Source of the DNA: Candidatus Bathyarchaeota archaeon RBG_13_52_12
GTDB lineage: Archaea > Thermoproteota > Bathyarchaeia > TCS64
Assembly (NCBI GenBank): GCA_001774245.1
Contig: MEZF01000007.1
Coordinates: 1-17,868 of the forward strand
Length of the DNA stretch: 17,868 nt
Direction: 5' to 3'
How positions within the stretch are numbered: position 1 is the first letter of the stretch; each line of letters opens with the position of its first letter. A program made the position numbers and the translations under genes. Below the pieces are notes generated by a model, which worked only from the letters and a program-made list of their open reading frames with translations, was not told where the DNA came from and made no database searches. This document shows, in pieces, positions 6,596 to 13,032 of this stretch.

Positions 6596-7858
6596 ATGCG
6601 ATACTCAGTCACCAGCGTCAGGGCCAGGGAGATCTTGGACAGCAGAGGTAACCCAACTATTGAGGTCGAGATTGTCACAGAGGGCAATGTATTGGGATCC
6701 GCTGCTATCCCCAGCGGAGCCTCGACAGGCATGTACGAAGCGGTGGAGCTCCGCGACGGAGGAAAGCGATTTGGCGGTAAAGGCGTCGCAAAGGCTGTAG
6801 ATATCGTCACCAATACGATCCAGCCCAAGATAAAGGGGATGGACGTTAGGCGCCAGAATGAGATTGATGCCAAATTGATCGAGCTCGATGGTACAGAGAA
6901 CAAGTCAAAGCTTGGAGGCAACGCGATACTAGGTGTCAGCATTGCCTGCGCCCGCGCTGCTGCAGCATCAGATGGACTCCGTCTTTACGAGTATATTGAC
7001 AGGAAAGCGAGCCTCCTCCCTGTCCCATTTTTTAACGTCATAAACGGTGGGAAGCATGCCGGGAACCAGCTCGACTTCCAGGAGTTCATGATAGCCCCAA
7101 TCGGGGCGCGAAGTTTCCGGGAAGCCATCCAAATAGGCGCAGAAGTGTACCAAGCCCTTAAAACACAGCTTCAGAAGACATATGGAAAGAGCTCCATCAA
7201 CGTTGGCGATGAAGGCGGATTCGCCCCCCCTCTAAGGAAGCCTGAGGAAGCACTTGACATAATATACAAGGCGATTCAGAACGCTGGTTACATGGCCGAA
7301 GTCAAGATAGGCCTCGACGTTGCCTCTAGCACCTTCTATAAGAATGGCGCTTACACAGTCACCGAGACCGAGTACACCACGGATGAGATAATCGACTACT
7401 ACAGGGAACTTGTAGCAGCGTACCCCATTATCAGTATCGAGGATCCACTCCAAGAGGAGGATTACGAAGGATTTGCTGAGGCTACAAGAGTTCTCCCTAC
7501 ACAAGTCGTTGGGGATGATCTCTTTGTCACCAACCCTAAGAGGCTCGCGAAAGGCATAGAAATGGGAGCTTGTAACGCCCTCCTATGGAAAGTTAACCAG
7601 ATCGGTACATTAACCGAGGCTCTTGAGGCGGCGAGTCTCGCCATGAAGAACAAGTACGGCGTAATGGCTTCTCATCGCAGTGGTGATACCGAGGACCCCT
7701 GGGTAGCGGATCTCTCCGTTGGTATCGGCTGCGGACAGATCAAGTCGGGGGCTCCTGCTCGTGGTGAGAGAACAGCGAAATATAACCAGCTACTCAGGAT
7801 CGAGGAGTGGCTCGGCTCTAACGCGAGGTATCCCAAGGGATCTCTTCGACTGAGATAG
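6596..7858 (+). CDS. eno: Enolase (phosphopyruvate hydratase)
   Basis: Enolase interconverts 2-phosphoglycerate and phosphoenolpyruvate in glycolysis and gluconeogenesis. From the ATG at 6596 it is 420 residues, normal for archaeal enolase, and begins with the family sequence VRAREILDSRGNPT. The catalytic glutamate lies in GDEGGFAPP (Glu206), the catalytic lysine in LLWKVNQIGT (Lys332), and the metal ligands in GLDVASS, SIEDPL and VGDDLF; ASHRSGDTED and GAPARGERTAKYNQ complete the active site. A longer reading from GTG 6527 adds 23 residues that overlap the preceding gene and look unlike enolase. A TATA-like ACATTTTTA at about 6548-6556 may give it its own promoter, although it also follows the redox genes on the same strand within 60 bases. 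Confidence 0.97.
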   Translation: MRYSVTSVRAREILDSRGNPTIEVEIVTEGNVLGSAAIPSGASTGMYEAVELRDGGKRFGGKGVAKAVDIVTNTIQPKIKGMDVRRQNEIDAKLIELDGTENKSKLGGNAILGVSIACARAAAASDGLRLYEYIDRKASLLPVPFFNVINGGKHAGNQLDFQEFMIAPIGARSFREAIQIGAEVYQALKTQLQKTYGKSSINVGDEGGFAPPLRKPEEALDIIYKAIQNAGYMAEVKIGLDVASSTFYKNGAYTVTETEYTTDEIIDYYRELVAAYPIISIEDPLQEEDYEGFAEATRVLPTQVVGDDLFVTNPKRLAKGIEMGACNALLWKVNQIGTLTEALEAASLAMKNKYGVMASHRSGDTEDPWVADLSVGIGCGQIKSGAPARGERTAKYNQLLRIEEWLGSNARYPKGSLRLR

Positions 7859-7902
7859 ATAACCTGTTCGCGTGCGCAACGATTTGATAAATCATGCTAG
7901 TT

Positions 7903-7945
7903 TAAAATCGACAGGTAATATTAGCTAATGTCTTGGTCGATTTTA
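7903..7945. repeat. Inverted repeat after enolase, before the methyltransferase gene
   Basis: TAAAATCGAC (7903-7912) and its exact reverse complement GTCGATTTTA (7936-7945) flank 23 bases. Allowing one bulged T, the arms extend to AGTT(T)AAAATCGAC. An AT-rich run with six consecutive T (about 7957-7981) follows. It could be a hairpin helping to end enolase transcription or an operator for the next gene. Confidence 0.5.
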
Positions 7946-7988
7946 ACTCAGTAAGTCATTTTTTAAAAATTTAATTTAATCGGCGTTG

Positions 7989-7996
7989 TATATTTA
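7989..7996 (+). promoter_or_regulatory. TATA-box promoter for the methyltransferase gene
   Basis: TATATTTA is centred 40 bases before TTG 8032 and 58 before ATG 8050, predicting transcription from about 8018. Confidence 0.45.
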
Positions 7997-8049
7997 ATCG
8001 CTTGGCGCTACAGTAATGTAGGTCACCCGGATTGAGATCGCTCCCCCCC

Positions 8050-8856
8050 ATGATCACTGCCGACGTCGCTAGGCAAATCATCAGTGGCGCGAGGAAGGTC
8101 TCAGTTGACCTTGGCCTCACGGTTTCGGATGTCTGCGTTAACGGTGACACTGCTAATCTACTCGGGCACACCGTCTCAGTAAAAGATCTCGAGGAGGTAG
8201 CTGGGCGAGAGAACGCCGTATTCTTCCCCGAGGGTAATTCAATGTATCAAGTCGCTGTATCATCAGCTAGGTTCTATAAACTCGTGCCAACGGCGGGGGC
8301 ACCAACTCTCGAGATTGACGGGGTGAGGATGCACAGAACCAAGGAGATTACTCCAGATGAGGACGCTGAGGAGAAGTTGGAAATACTCCTGCTGAAGAAG
8401 GGCAGAGCTCTCGACACCTGTATGGGGTTAGGATATACTGCCATCGGGGCTCTCGCCAGGGGAGCTGAGGTCGTTGTCTCAGTGGAGAGGGAATCGCCTG
8501 TGATCAGAGTCGCTGAGATGAATCCTTGGTCGAGACGTCTTTTTGGAGGTGAGGTTAGTCTTCTTCTCGGTGATAGTTTCCAAATTGTTGACGCTCTCCC
8601 CCTCGGGTTTTTTGACTGGGTAATCCACGATCCCCCTCGGCTCAATCACGCTGGTAACCTATACAGCGAGGAGTTCTACACTAAGCTGTACCGTGTAATG
8701 GCTGAGGATGGAAGGCTATTCCACTACACGGGGGAGCCGAGGTCTAAGTATAGAAGGGTGGATCTCCAGAGAGGTGTGCAAAGGCGACTAAGAGCAGTCG
8801 GTTTCCGTGGGACAGAGTACCACCCCGACATCATGGGAATTATCTGCGAGAAATGA
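8050..8856 (+). CDS. Predicted archaeal SAM-dependent methyltransferase (COG2521-like)
   Basis: The N-terminal third (about 1-100) is an uncharacterised region ending in the signature MHRTKEITPDED. The Rossmann methyltransferase fold follows: motif I is DTCMGLGYTAIGAL, motif II holds VVSVERE, and the motif IV region is DWVIHDPPRLNHAG, whose DPPR resembles the (D/N)PP(Y/W) motif of N-methyltransferases. The C-terminus gives VMAEDGRLFHYTGEP. I recognise it as the family annotated only as predicted archaeal methyltransferase (COG2521); the substrate is unknown to me. Starts: ATG 8050 gives 268 residues, while an upstream TTG at 8032 would add six and has a weak AGGT in front. It ends exactly where the minus-strand gene ends, with no base between the stops. 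Confidence 0.8.
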   Translation: MITADVARQIISGARKVSVDLGLTVSDVCVNGDTANLLGHTVSVKDLEEVAGRENAVFFPEGNSMYQVAVSSARFYKLVPTAGAPTLEIDGVRMHRTKEITPDEDAEEKLEILLLKKGRALDTCMGLGYTAIGALARGAEVVVSVERESPVIRVAEMNPWSRRLFGGEVSLLLGDSFQIVDALPLGFFDWVIHDPPRLNHAGNLYSEEFYTKLYRVMAEDGRLFHYTGEPRSKYRRVDLQRGVQRRLRAVGFRGTEYHPDIMGIICEK

Positions 8857-9879
8857 CTAGGCATCACCAAGTATCCTGTATAACTCATCCTGCTTAACCG
8901 GACCTATCGGCTGTTGAGTGCCGTCCACTCGCGTAAGGACCCTGCCCTCGGATTTCTCCTTGATTTCACCTATGATAGAGGTTTTAACGCCTATTCCTTT
9001 TATTGCGCTAAGAACCTTGCCGACGCTCTTGCAATCTACTGCTATCAGGAGGGCTCCAGAGCTTAGGAGCTTTAATGGATTTATGCCGAGGGTCTCTGTG
9101 ATAATGGCTGTTTCCGGGGCGATTGGTATCAGGTTCTCCTGGACGCTGATTCCGACCTTTGCGGCAGTTGTCATCTCGTAGAGGCCGTTGAGGATTCCTC
9201 CTTCGGTGGGTGTGTGCATCGAGTGGACTCCTCCTGCCTCTATCGCCTTGAGCGCCTCCGGAACGACGCTTATGGCCTCGATCATCCTGCGCGCCCTCTG
9301 TAGTGTCTTAAGGTCGACTTTGCGTTTGAGCTTCTCCTCAAGATCGGAAGCGAGTATGCTTGTCCCCTCTAAACCCGCTGACTTCGTGAGGATTACTCTG
9401 TCACCTGGGTGTGTCCCGCTTGTTGTGACGTATTTGTTCTTAGGCGCCTCCCCCATCATGAAGCCGGCTATGATCGGCTTCTCGAGTCCCGCGACACACT
9501 CTGTGTGACCGCCGATGAGCTGGACGCCGAGCTCTGAACAGGCACGGTGGATCTCCTCCATGATCTCCTCCAGTTTCGACTCCGTAGCTCCCTCAGGGAG
9601 GAAGATGGTGTTCATGAACCAGAGGGGCTTTGCGCCGCGCGCAGCGACGTCGTTGGCGTTGACGTGGACGACGAGCCTTCCGATATTCCCGTCAGCGCCC
9701 GTGATTGGGTTCGCTTTGGCGACGAGAACCTTATCACCCATGTCTATAATTGAGGCGTCCTCCCCGACTGCGGCTCCTCTGATTACCCTGTCAGAGGAAG
9801 CGCCGAGCCTGTTTAGGATGAATCGCTTGAGGATGTGTTGAGGTACCTTGCCGGTTTGGAGTCTCCTGGTCGGGGGCAT
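8857..9879 (-). CDS. AIR synthase-related (HypE/PurM-like) protein
   Basis: This 340-residue protein has the two-domain layout of the PurM/HypE/SelD ATP-binding superfamily. An N-terminal domain has AVGEDASIIDMGD, DGNIGRLVVHVNANDVAARGAKP and IIGG-type loops (LIGGHTECV). The C-terminal domain has PGDRVILTKSAGLEGTSILA, HTPTEGGILNGLYEM and LLSSGALLIAV. It is closest in outline to HypE, which dehydrates a carbamoyl group on its own C-terminal cysteine during NiFe-hydrogenase maturation. Here the chain ends in ELYRILGDA with no cysteine, and no other hyp or hydrogenase gene is nearby, so it is probably not true HypE but an archaeal paralogue of unknown substrate. The ATG at 9879 lies 36 bases from a TATA-like GTTTAAATG (9911-9919). 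Confidence 0.82.
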   Translation of the reverse strand: MPPTRRLQTGKVPQHILKRFILNRLGASSDRVIRGAAVGEDASIIDMGDKVLVAKANPITGADGNIGRLVVHVNANDVAARGAKPLWFMNTIFLPEGATESKLEEIMEEIHRACSELGVQLIGGHTECVAGLEKPIIAGFMMGEAPKNKYVTTSGTHPGDRVILTKSAGLEGTSILASDLEEKLKRKVDLKTLQRARRMIEAISVVPEALKAIEAGGVHSMHTPTEGGILNGLYEMTTAAKVGISVQENLIPIAPETAIITETLGINPLKLLSSGALLIAVDCKSVGKVLSAIKGIGVKTSIIGEIKEKSEGRVLTRVDGTQQPIGPVKQDELYRILGDA

Positions 9880-9910
9880 CTTGGAGTCGTTTGTCTATTA
9901 GTAGGCGGCT

Positions 9911-9919
9911 GTTTAAATG
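9911..9919 (-). promoter_or_regulatory. TATA-like promoter for the HypE-like gene
   Basis: The minus strand reads CATTTAAAC, centred about 36 bases before the ATG at 9879. The 143-bp divergent region between this gene and orc1/cdc6 also holds the initiator's own promoter. Confidence 0.4.
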
Positions 9920-9978
9920 TTTCAAGTTTATCACTTTCACTCACCTCTCCGCAGTTGATCCGCTTGAACCTACGTAAA

Positions 9979-9986
9979 GCATAAAT
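9979..9986 (+). promoter_or_regulatory. TATA-like promoter for orc1/cdc6
   Basis: GCATAAAT is centred about 40 bases before the TTG at 10023, predicting transcription from about 10009 and a leader of about 14 bases that contains GGAG (10012-10015) 7 bases before the start. Confidence 0.4.
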
Positions 9987-10022
9987 CCGCACCCGGGGGA
10001 GCCCCTCACTGGGAGACCATCC

Positions 10023-11195
10023 TTGAGCGACCAGAGACTCATCATAGACGAGGGCGTACTCGACATCAACTACATACCGTCGAAGCTGCTCCACCGAGAG
10101 GGGGAGCTGCGCTCCCTGAGGACGAGCTACGACTTCATATTTTCTGCGCCCTATGAGATGAGTCAGAGAGCCATCATAGTGGGTGGCGTGGGCTCAGGGA
10201 AGACCGCGCTAGCCCGCGTCTTCGGCAGGTGGCTCAGAGACGAGGCGAAGAGGAAGAGGCTCAGGGTCGAGTATATTCATGTCAACTGCAGGGAACTCCG
10301 AGGGAGCCTCTTCATGGCCCTACGCAGGGTCGTGAAAACGCTTCGGCCCGAGTTCCCCGAGCGCGGCTATGCGCCAAACGAGCTAATGGAGACCCTGATG
10401 CAGCTCCTCAGCGAGGATAATGAGCAGCTCCTGCTCTGCCTCGACGAGGTGGACGCCCTCATAAGTACGGAGGGGAGCGACGCCCTTTACCAGCTTACTA
10501 GGGTTCACGAGACTCAACCAGATGCGCCGCGGCGCCTAAGCCTACTCCTAATCACGAAGGACCGAAGCATTTTCGAGAAACTCGACAGGAGCACTCTGAG
10601 CAGCCTCCAGAGGAACCTTATAGAGATGCCGGAGTACTCGACCCCGCAGCTCGCTGACATCGTCTCAGCGAGGGCCGAAGCCGCCTTTAGAAGAGGCGCG
10701 GTACCTCTGGAGGTCGTAGACTTCATAGCGGATCTCGCCTCCTCCGAGAATGGGGACGCGAGGTGCGCCATCGATCTCCTCTGGGGGGCGGGAAAGAGGG
10801 CTGAGATGGATGGCGCCCCTCAGGTGAGGCCGGAGCACGTCAGGCAAGTAAGCGCCGGCGTCCTCTCACCTGTGAAGAAGGAGGGGATGAACCACCTCAG
10901 TCTCCACGAGAGACTCACGCTCCTCGCCATCGCGAGGTTCTTCAAAACCAGCACAGCGCCCCACGTTACGACGGGTGAGGTGGAGCAGTTCTACAGGATC
11001 GCCTGCGAGGAGCGTGGCGAGGCACCGCGCGCCCACACACAGTTCTGGAAGTACCTCGAAAACCTCAAGGCAACCGGTATAATCACCTCTAAGATTGACT
11101 CCGGAAGCCAGGGCCGCACCCAACTCATAACGTTGGGCAAGGTCTCCGCCGATGACCTCGAGCGGGAGGTGCTCAGGGGCGTTGAGCAGAAGTAG
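10023..11195 (+). CDS. cdc6: Orc1/Cdc6 replication initiator
   Basis: Archaeal Orc1/Cdc6 proteins bind origins and load the MCM helicase. This 390-residue protein is the usual size. It has the AAA+ core with Walker A GGVGSGKT (54-61) and Walker B LCLDEVDAL (Asp141, Glu142), a sensor-1-like LLLITKD, the ENGDARCAIDLLWGAG sensor-2/arginine segment and a C-terminal winged helix (about 290-390: LTLLAIARFFKT and later HTQFWKYLENLKATGII). The TTG at 10023 is preceded by GGAG at 7 bases and comes just before the conserved N-terminal region. The next gene overlaps its end by 14 bases. I see no clear origin recognition boxes in the 143 bp upstream, so an origin here is not supported. Confidence 0.92.
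   Translation: MSDQRLIIDEGVLDINYIPSKLLHREGELRSLRTSYDFIFSAPYEMSQRAIIVGGVGSGKTALARVFGRWLRDEAKRKRLRVEYIHVNCRELRGSLFMALRRVVKTLRPEFPERGYAPNELMETLMQLLSEDNEQLLLCLDEVDALISTEGSDALYQLTRVHETQPDAPRRLSLLLITKDRSIFEKLDRSTLSSLQRNLIEMPEYSTPQLADIVSARAEAAFRRGAVPLEVVDFIADLASSENGDARCAIDLLWGAGKRAEMDGAPQVRPEHVRQVSAGVLSPVKKEGMNHLSLHERLTLLAIARFFKTSTAPHVTTGEVEQFYRIACEERGEAPRAHTQFWKYLENLKATGIITSKIDSGSQGRTQLITLGKVSADDLEREVLRGVEQK
11165..11171 (+). promoter_or_regulatory. Strong Shine-Dalgarno fixing the start of the small winged-helix gene
   Basis: GGAGGTG matches the archaeal anti-Shine-Dalgarno over seven bases and lies 10 bases before the TTG at 11182, inside the end of orc1/cdc6. It argues against the in-frame ATG at 11152, which lies upstream of it. 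Confidence 0.6.
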
Positions 11196-11475
11196 AACCA
11201 AAGCCGAAGAGCTTCTCGGCTCAAGGGGTAGGATCAGGACGCTTCAGATTCTCGTGGAAAGCGGTGAGCTGAATATAAGTGAGGTGAGCCGCCGGACGGG
11301 GCTTAACTACACAAGCGTCGAGAGGCACCTCGTTAAACTAGCGAAGCTTGGGCTCGTGAAGGAGAAGCGTTACGGCAAGATCAGGATATTCCAGATCCTA
11401 TTCCAAACGTTGACAGTCCGCTTCGAGAAGGGTGGGGCTCTTGTGATTGAGCTGACTCAGCCCCAACCCGAGTAG
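11182..11475 (+). CDS. Winged-helix protein coupled to Orc1/Cdc6
   Basis: From the TTG at 11182 this is a 97-residue protein, almost all of it one winged helix: GRIRTLQILVESGELNISEV, SRRTGLNYTSVERHLVKLAK (recognition helix), then LGLVKEKRYGKIRIFQI as the wing. The C-terminal tail is FEKGGALVIELTQPQPE. It resembles ArsR/MarR-type archaeal regulators, but I cannot name a family. It overlaps the initiator gene by 14 bases and has a seven-base Shine-Dalgarno inside it, so it is made together with Orc1/Cdc6. A role in controlling initiator expression or binding near an origin is inference from this coupling. Confidence 0.75.
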   Translation: MSRSRTKAEELLGSRGRIRTLQILVESGELNISEVSRRTGLNYTSVERHLVKLAKLGLVKEKRYGKIRIFQILFQTLTVRFEKGGALVIELTQPQPE

Positions 11476-11542
11476 CGACGCCAGCTCAAGAGCGGCATGT
11501 GAAATAGGTGTGTCACAATAAAGCAGATCATCAAAGAAAGGT

Positions 11543-11559
11543 CCGCACTGGAAATGCGG
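11543..11559 (-). terminator. Weak hairpin terminator after the M20 gene
   Basis: On the minus strand CCGCA and TGCGG form a 5-bp stem with a 7-base loop, followed by a T-rich stretch (ACCTTTCTTTG). It lies about 11-27 bases past the stop of the M20 gene, in the 94-bp gap between convergent genes. Confidence 0.35.
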
Positions 11560-11569
11560 GGGAGAAGGA

Positions 11570-12790
11570 TCAATCCCTCGCTTTAGTGACTACCTCATAA
11601 CCTGTGAGGCACATCGTCTTGGAACAGGTTACCATCTCGTCAATGCGCACGTGTTTCTCAACCTCGTCGGGGTAACCGCGTGGGCCGTAGAGGCAGCACT
11701 CGATCCCCGCCTTTGCCAGATGTGCTGTGTCGTTACCACAGTAGCTACGCGGCGGTACTGCTCCAATTTTCTTCGGGTATACTCCTGTGACCTTCCTATG
11801 ATTCTCTTTTAGTAGTTTGACAACCTCGCTGTCTGCGCTGACACCCATAGGTGGCATCACAGTTCCGCCTACGCGCCACTTAGGATCTATGGGATACTCG
11901 AACTCGTACTTGAACTCGGGATCATTAGACTTGATCTCCTCCAGCATCGTGACCATTCGCTCGTTGATCTCCTCGATTTCGTAGCCTGGTGGATAACGGA
12001 AGTCGACTATTATAGTGCAGAAGTCGGGTATGTTATAGGGTCCGGCGAGGTCGTACCCGCGATTGCGTCCGCCGATGATGCTGCCAGCGACCCAGCGGGG
12101 GGCCCCAGGGAGATCAGGATCTCTCGCCTCAAACTTCATCTTGTCAAGTCTGTCGAGGACCTTCCGCATTTTAGTTATGGCGTTGATGCTCTCCTCCATA
12201 CGGCTGATGTGCTCACTTCGTCCTATTGTATGGATGGCGAAGTCGTGGACGCCGACACACTTTGTGAGGATGTTATCGACGCTGTAGGGCTCAGGGACAA
12301 CAGCCATGTCTGCCCAAACACCTTCTTTAAGGGCGTGGACGGTTCCAACCCCGCCTTGTAGTTCACCGACGACGCACTCTACTATTAGATCACCGTGGAG
12401 CTTCGCCTTGCTCCTCCTTATCGCAAGGGCGGCGCACATCATCGCGGCGTCACCGCTCTTCATGTTGTGGATTCCCGCTCCCCACAGCCTGTTACCGTCT
12501 ACCTTAGGCTCATAGGGGTCCCACTCCCAGGATGCCGTAATGGGGTCGATGTCGAGGTGGCCGTTGAAAATCATGCTCTTGCCCTTGCCATGCCCTTTCA
12601 GACGGGCGATGACCTGCTTACGCCCAGGCTCAACCTCCTGAAGCGTTACCTCATCAAAGCCATGGTCCTCGAACCAATCGTTAGCGAACTTGACTGCGGG
12701 CCCTTCTTGCCGGGTGAGGCTCGGTTGGCGGATGAGATCACAGCCGAGATCCACAATCTCCTCCTTCTTCAGGTAGTCAAGCACGTTCAT
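11570..12790 (-). CDS. M20-family hydrolase (ArgE/DapE/ACY1 type) with altered metal site
   Basis: M20 enzymes remove acyl groups or amino acids from small substrates using two zinc ions. This 406-residue protein is the normal size and has the order catalytic domain, dimerisation (lid) domain at about 185-310, catalytic domain. Conserved elements seen: NGHLDIDP (His78, Asp80), the general-base position Glu143 in VVGELQGG, Glu167 in VVPEPYS, and His380 in EVEKHVRIDE. Altered: the metal-bridging Asp is Asn109 in GIHNMKSG, and the second Glu of the usual E-E pair is Leu144. Three of five expected ligands remain, so it may hold one metal or act on an unusual substrate. The substrate cannot be named. 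The ATG at 12790 fits the family start, and a weak TATA-like site lies near 12817-12828. Confidence 0.85.
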   Translation of the reverse strand: MNVLDYLKKEEIVDLGCDLIRQPSLTRQEGPAVKFANDWFEDHGFDEVTLQEVEPGRKQVIARLKGHGKGKSMIFNGHLDIDPITASWEWDPYEPKVDGNRLWGAGIHNMKSGDAAMMCAALAIRRSKAKLHGDLIVECVVGELQGGVGTVHALKEGVWADMAVVPEPYSVDNILTKCVGVHDFAIHTIGRSEHISRMEESINAITKMRKVLDRLDKMKFEARDPDLPGAPRWVAGSIIGGRNRGYDLAGPYNIPDFCTIIVDFRYPPGYEIEEINERMVTMLEEIKSNDPEFKYEFEYPIDPKWRVGGTVMPPMGVSADSEVVKLLKENHRKVTGVYPKKIGAVPPRSYCGNDTAHLAKAGIECCLYGPRGYPDEVEKHVRIDEMVTCSKTMCLTGYEVVTKARD

Positions 12791-13032
12791 GAGAGTCAGT
12801 TATGGGGCACCATCTCGCGAATTTAGCCTTTGAGTAGGACGCCAGACACTGACAAGGCGCTACTGGAAGAGAGCGGTCATACATCGGGGTAGATCATTTA
12901 CTCCATTATAGGGATTTCACAAGCTTACGCGAAGGATTGAGCTCACATCCCCCTGGGCGTTTAAAAAATATTTTTTGCACAGGATCTATTACGGGCACTC
13001 AGTCTATAAGACGAGGCGTCGTATTCTAAGTT
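12791..13032. other. Divergent intergenic region between the M20 and PolX genes
   Basis: These 242 bases hold no gene or RNA I can support. They contain promoter candidates for both directions and a 14-base perfect palindrome of six A, TA and six T at 12963-12976 within a strongly AT-rich patch. Confidence 0.5.
13004..13010 (+). promoter_or_regulatory. TATA-like promoter giving a probably leaderless polX mRNA
   Basis: CTATAAG is centred 26 bases before the GTG at 13033, so transcription should begin at or next to the start codon. The AT-rich palindrome upstream (12963-12976) is an alternative TATA element. Confidence 0.45.

Noticed and set aside
9188..9841. Plus-strand ORFs opposite the HypE-like gene
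   Set aside because: They are Ser/Pro/Arg-rich reflections of a well-supported minus-strand gene.
9880..10022. Possible replication origin upstream of orc1/cdc6
   Set aside because: The region holds promoters and a short GC-rich patch (GGGGAGCCCC), but I find no repeated origin recognition box and no long AT-rich unwinding stretch.
11152..11181. ATG 11152 as start of the small winged-helix gene
   Set aside because: It lies upstream of the strong Shine-Dalgarno at 11165-11171 and adds residues that overlap the initiator gene further; TTG 11182 fits better.
12791..13032. tRNA, C/D-box RNA or riboswitch in the largest gap
   Set aside because: No cloverleaf, box motifs or long stems were found by eye.
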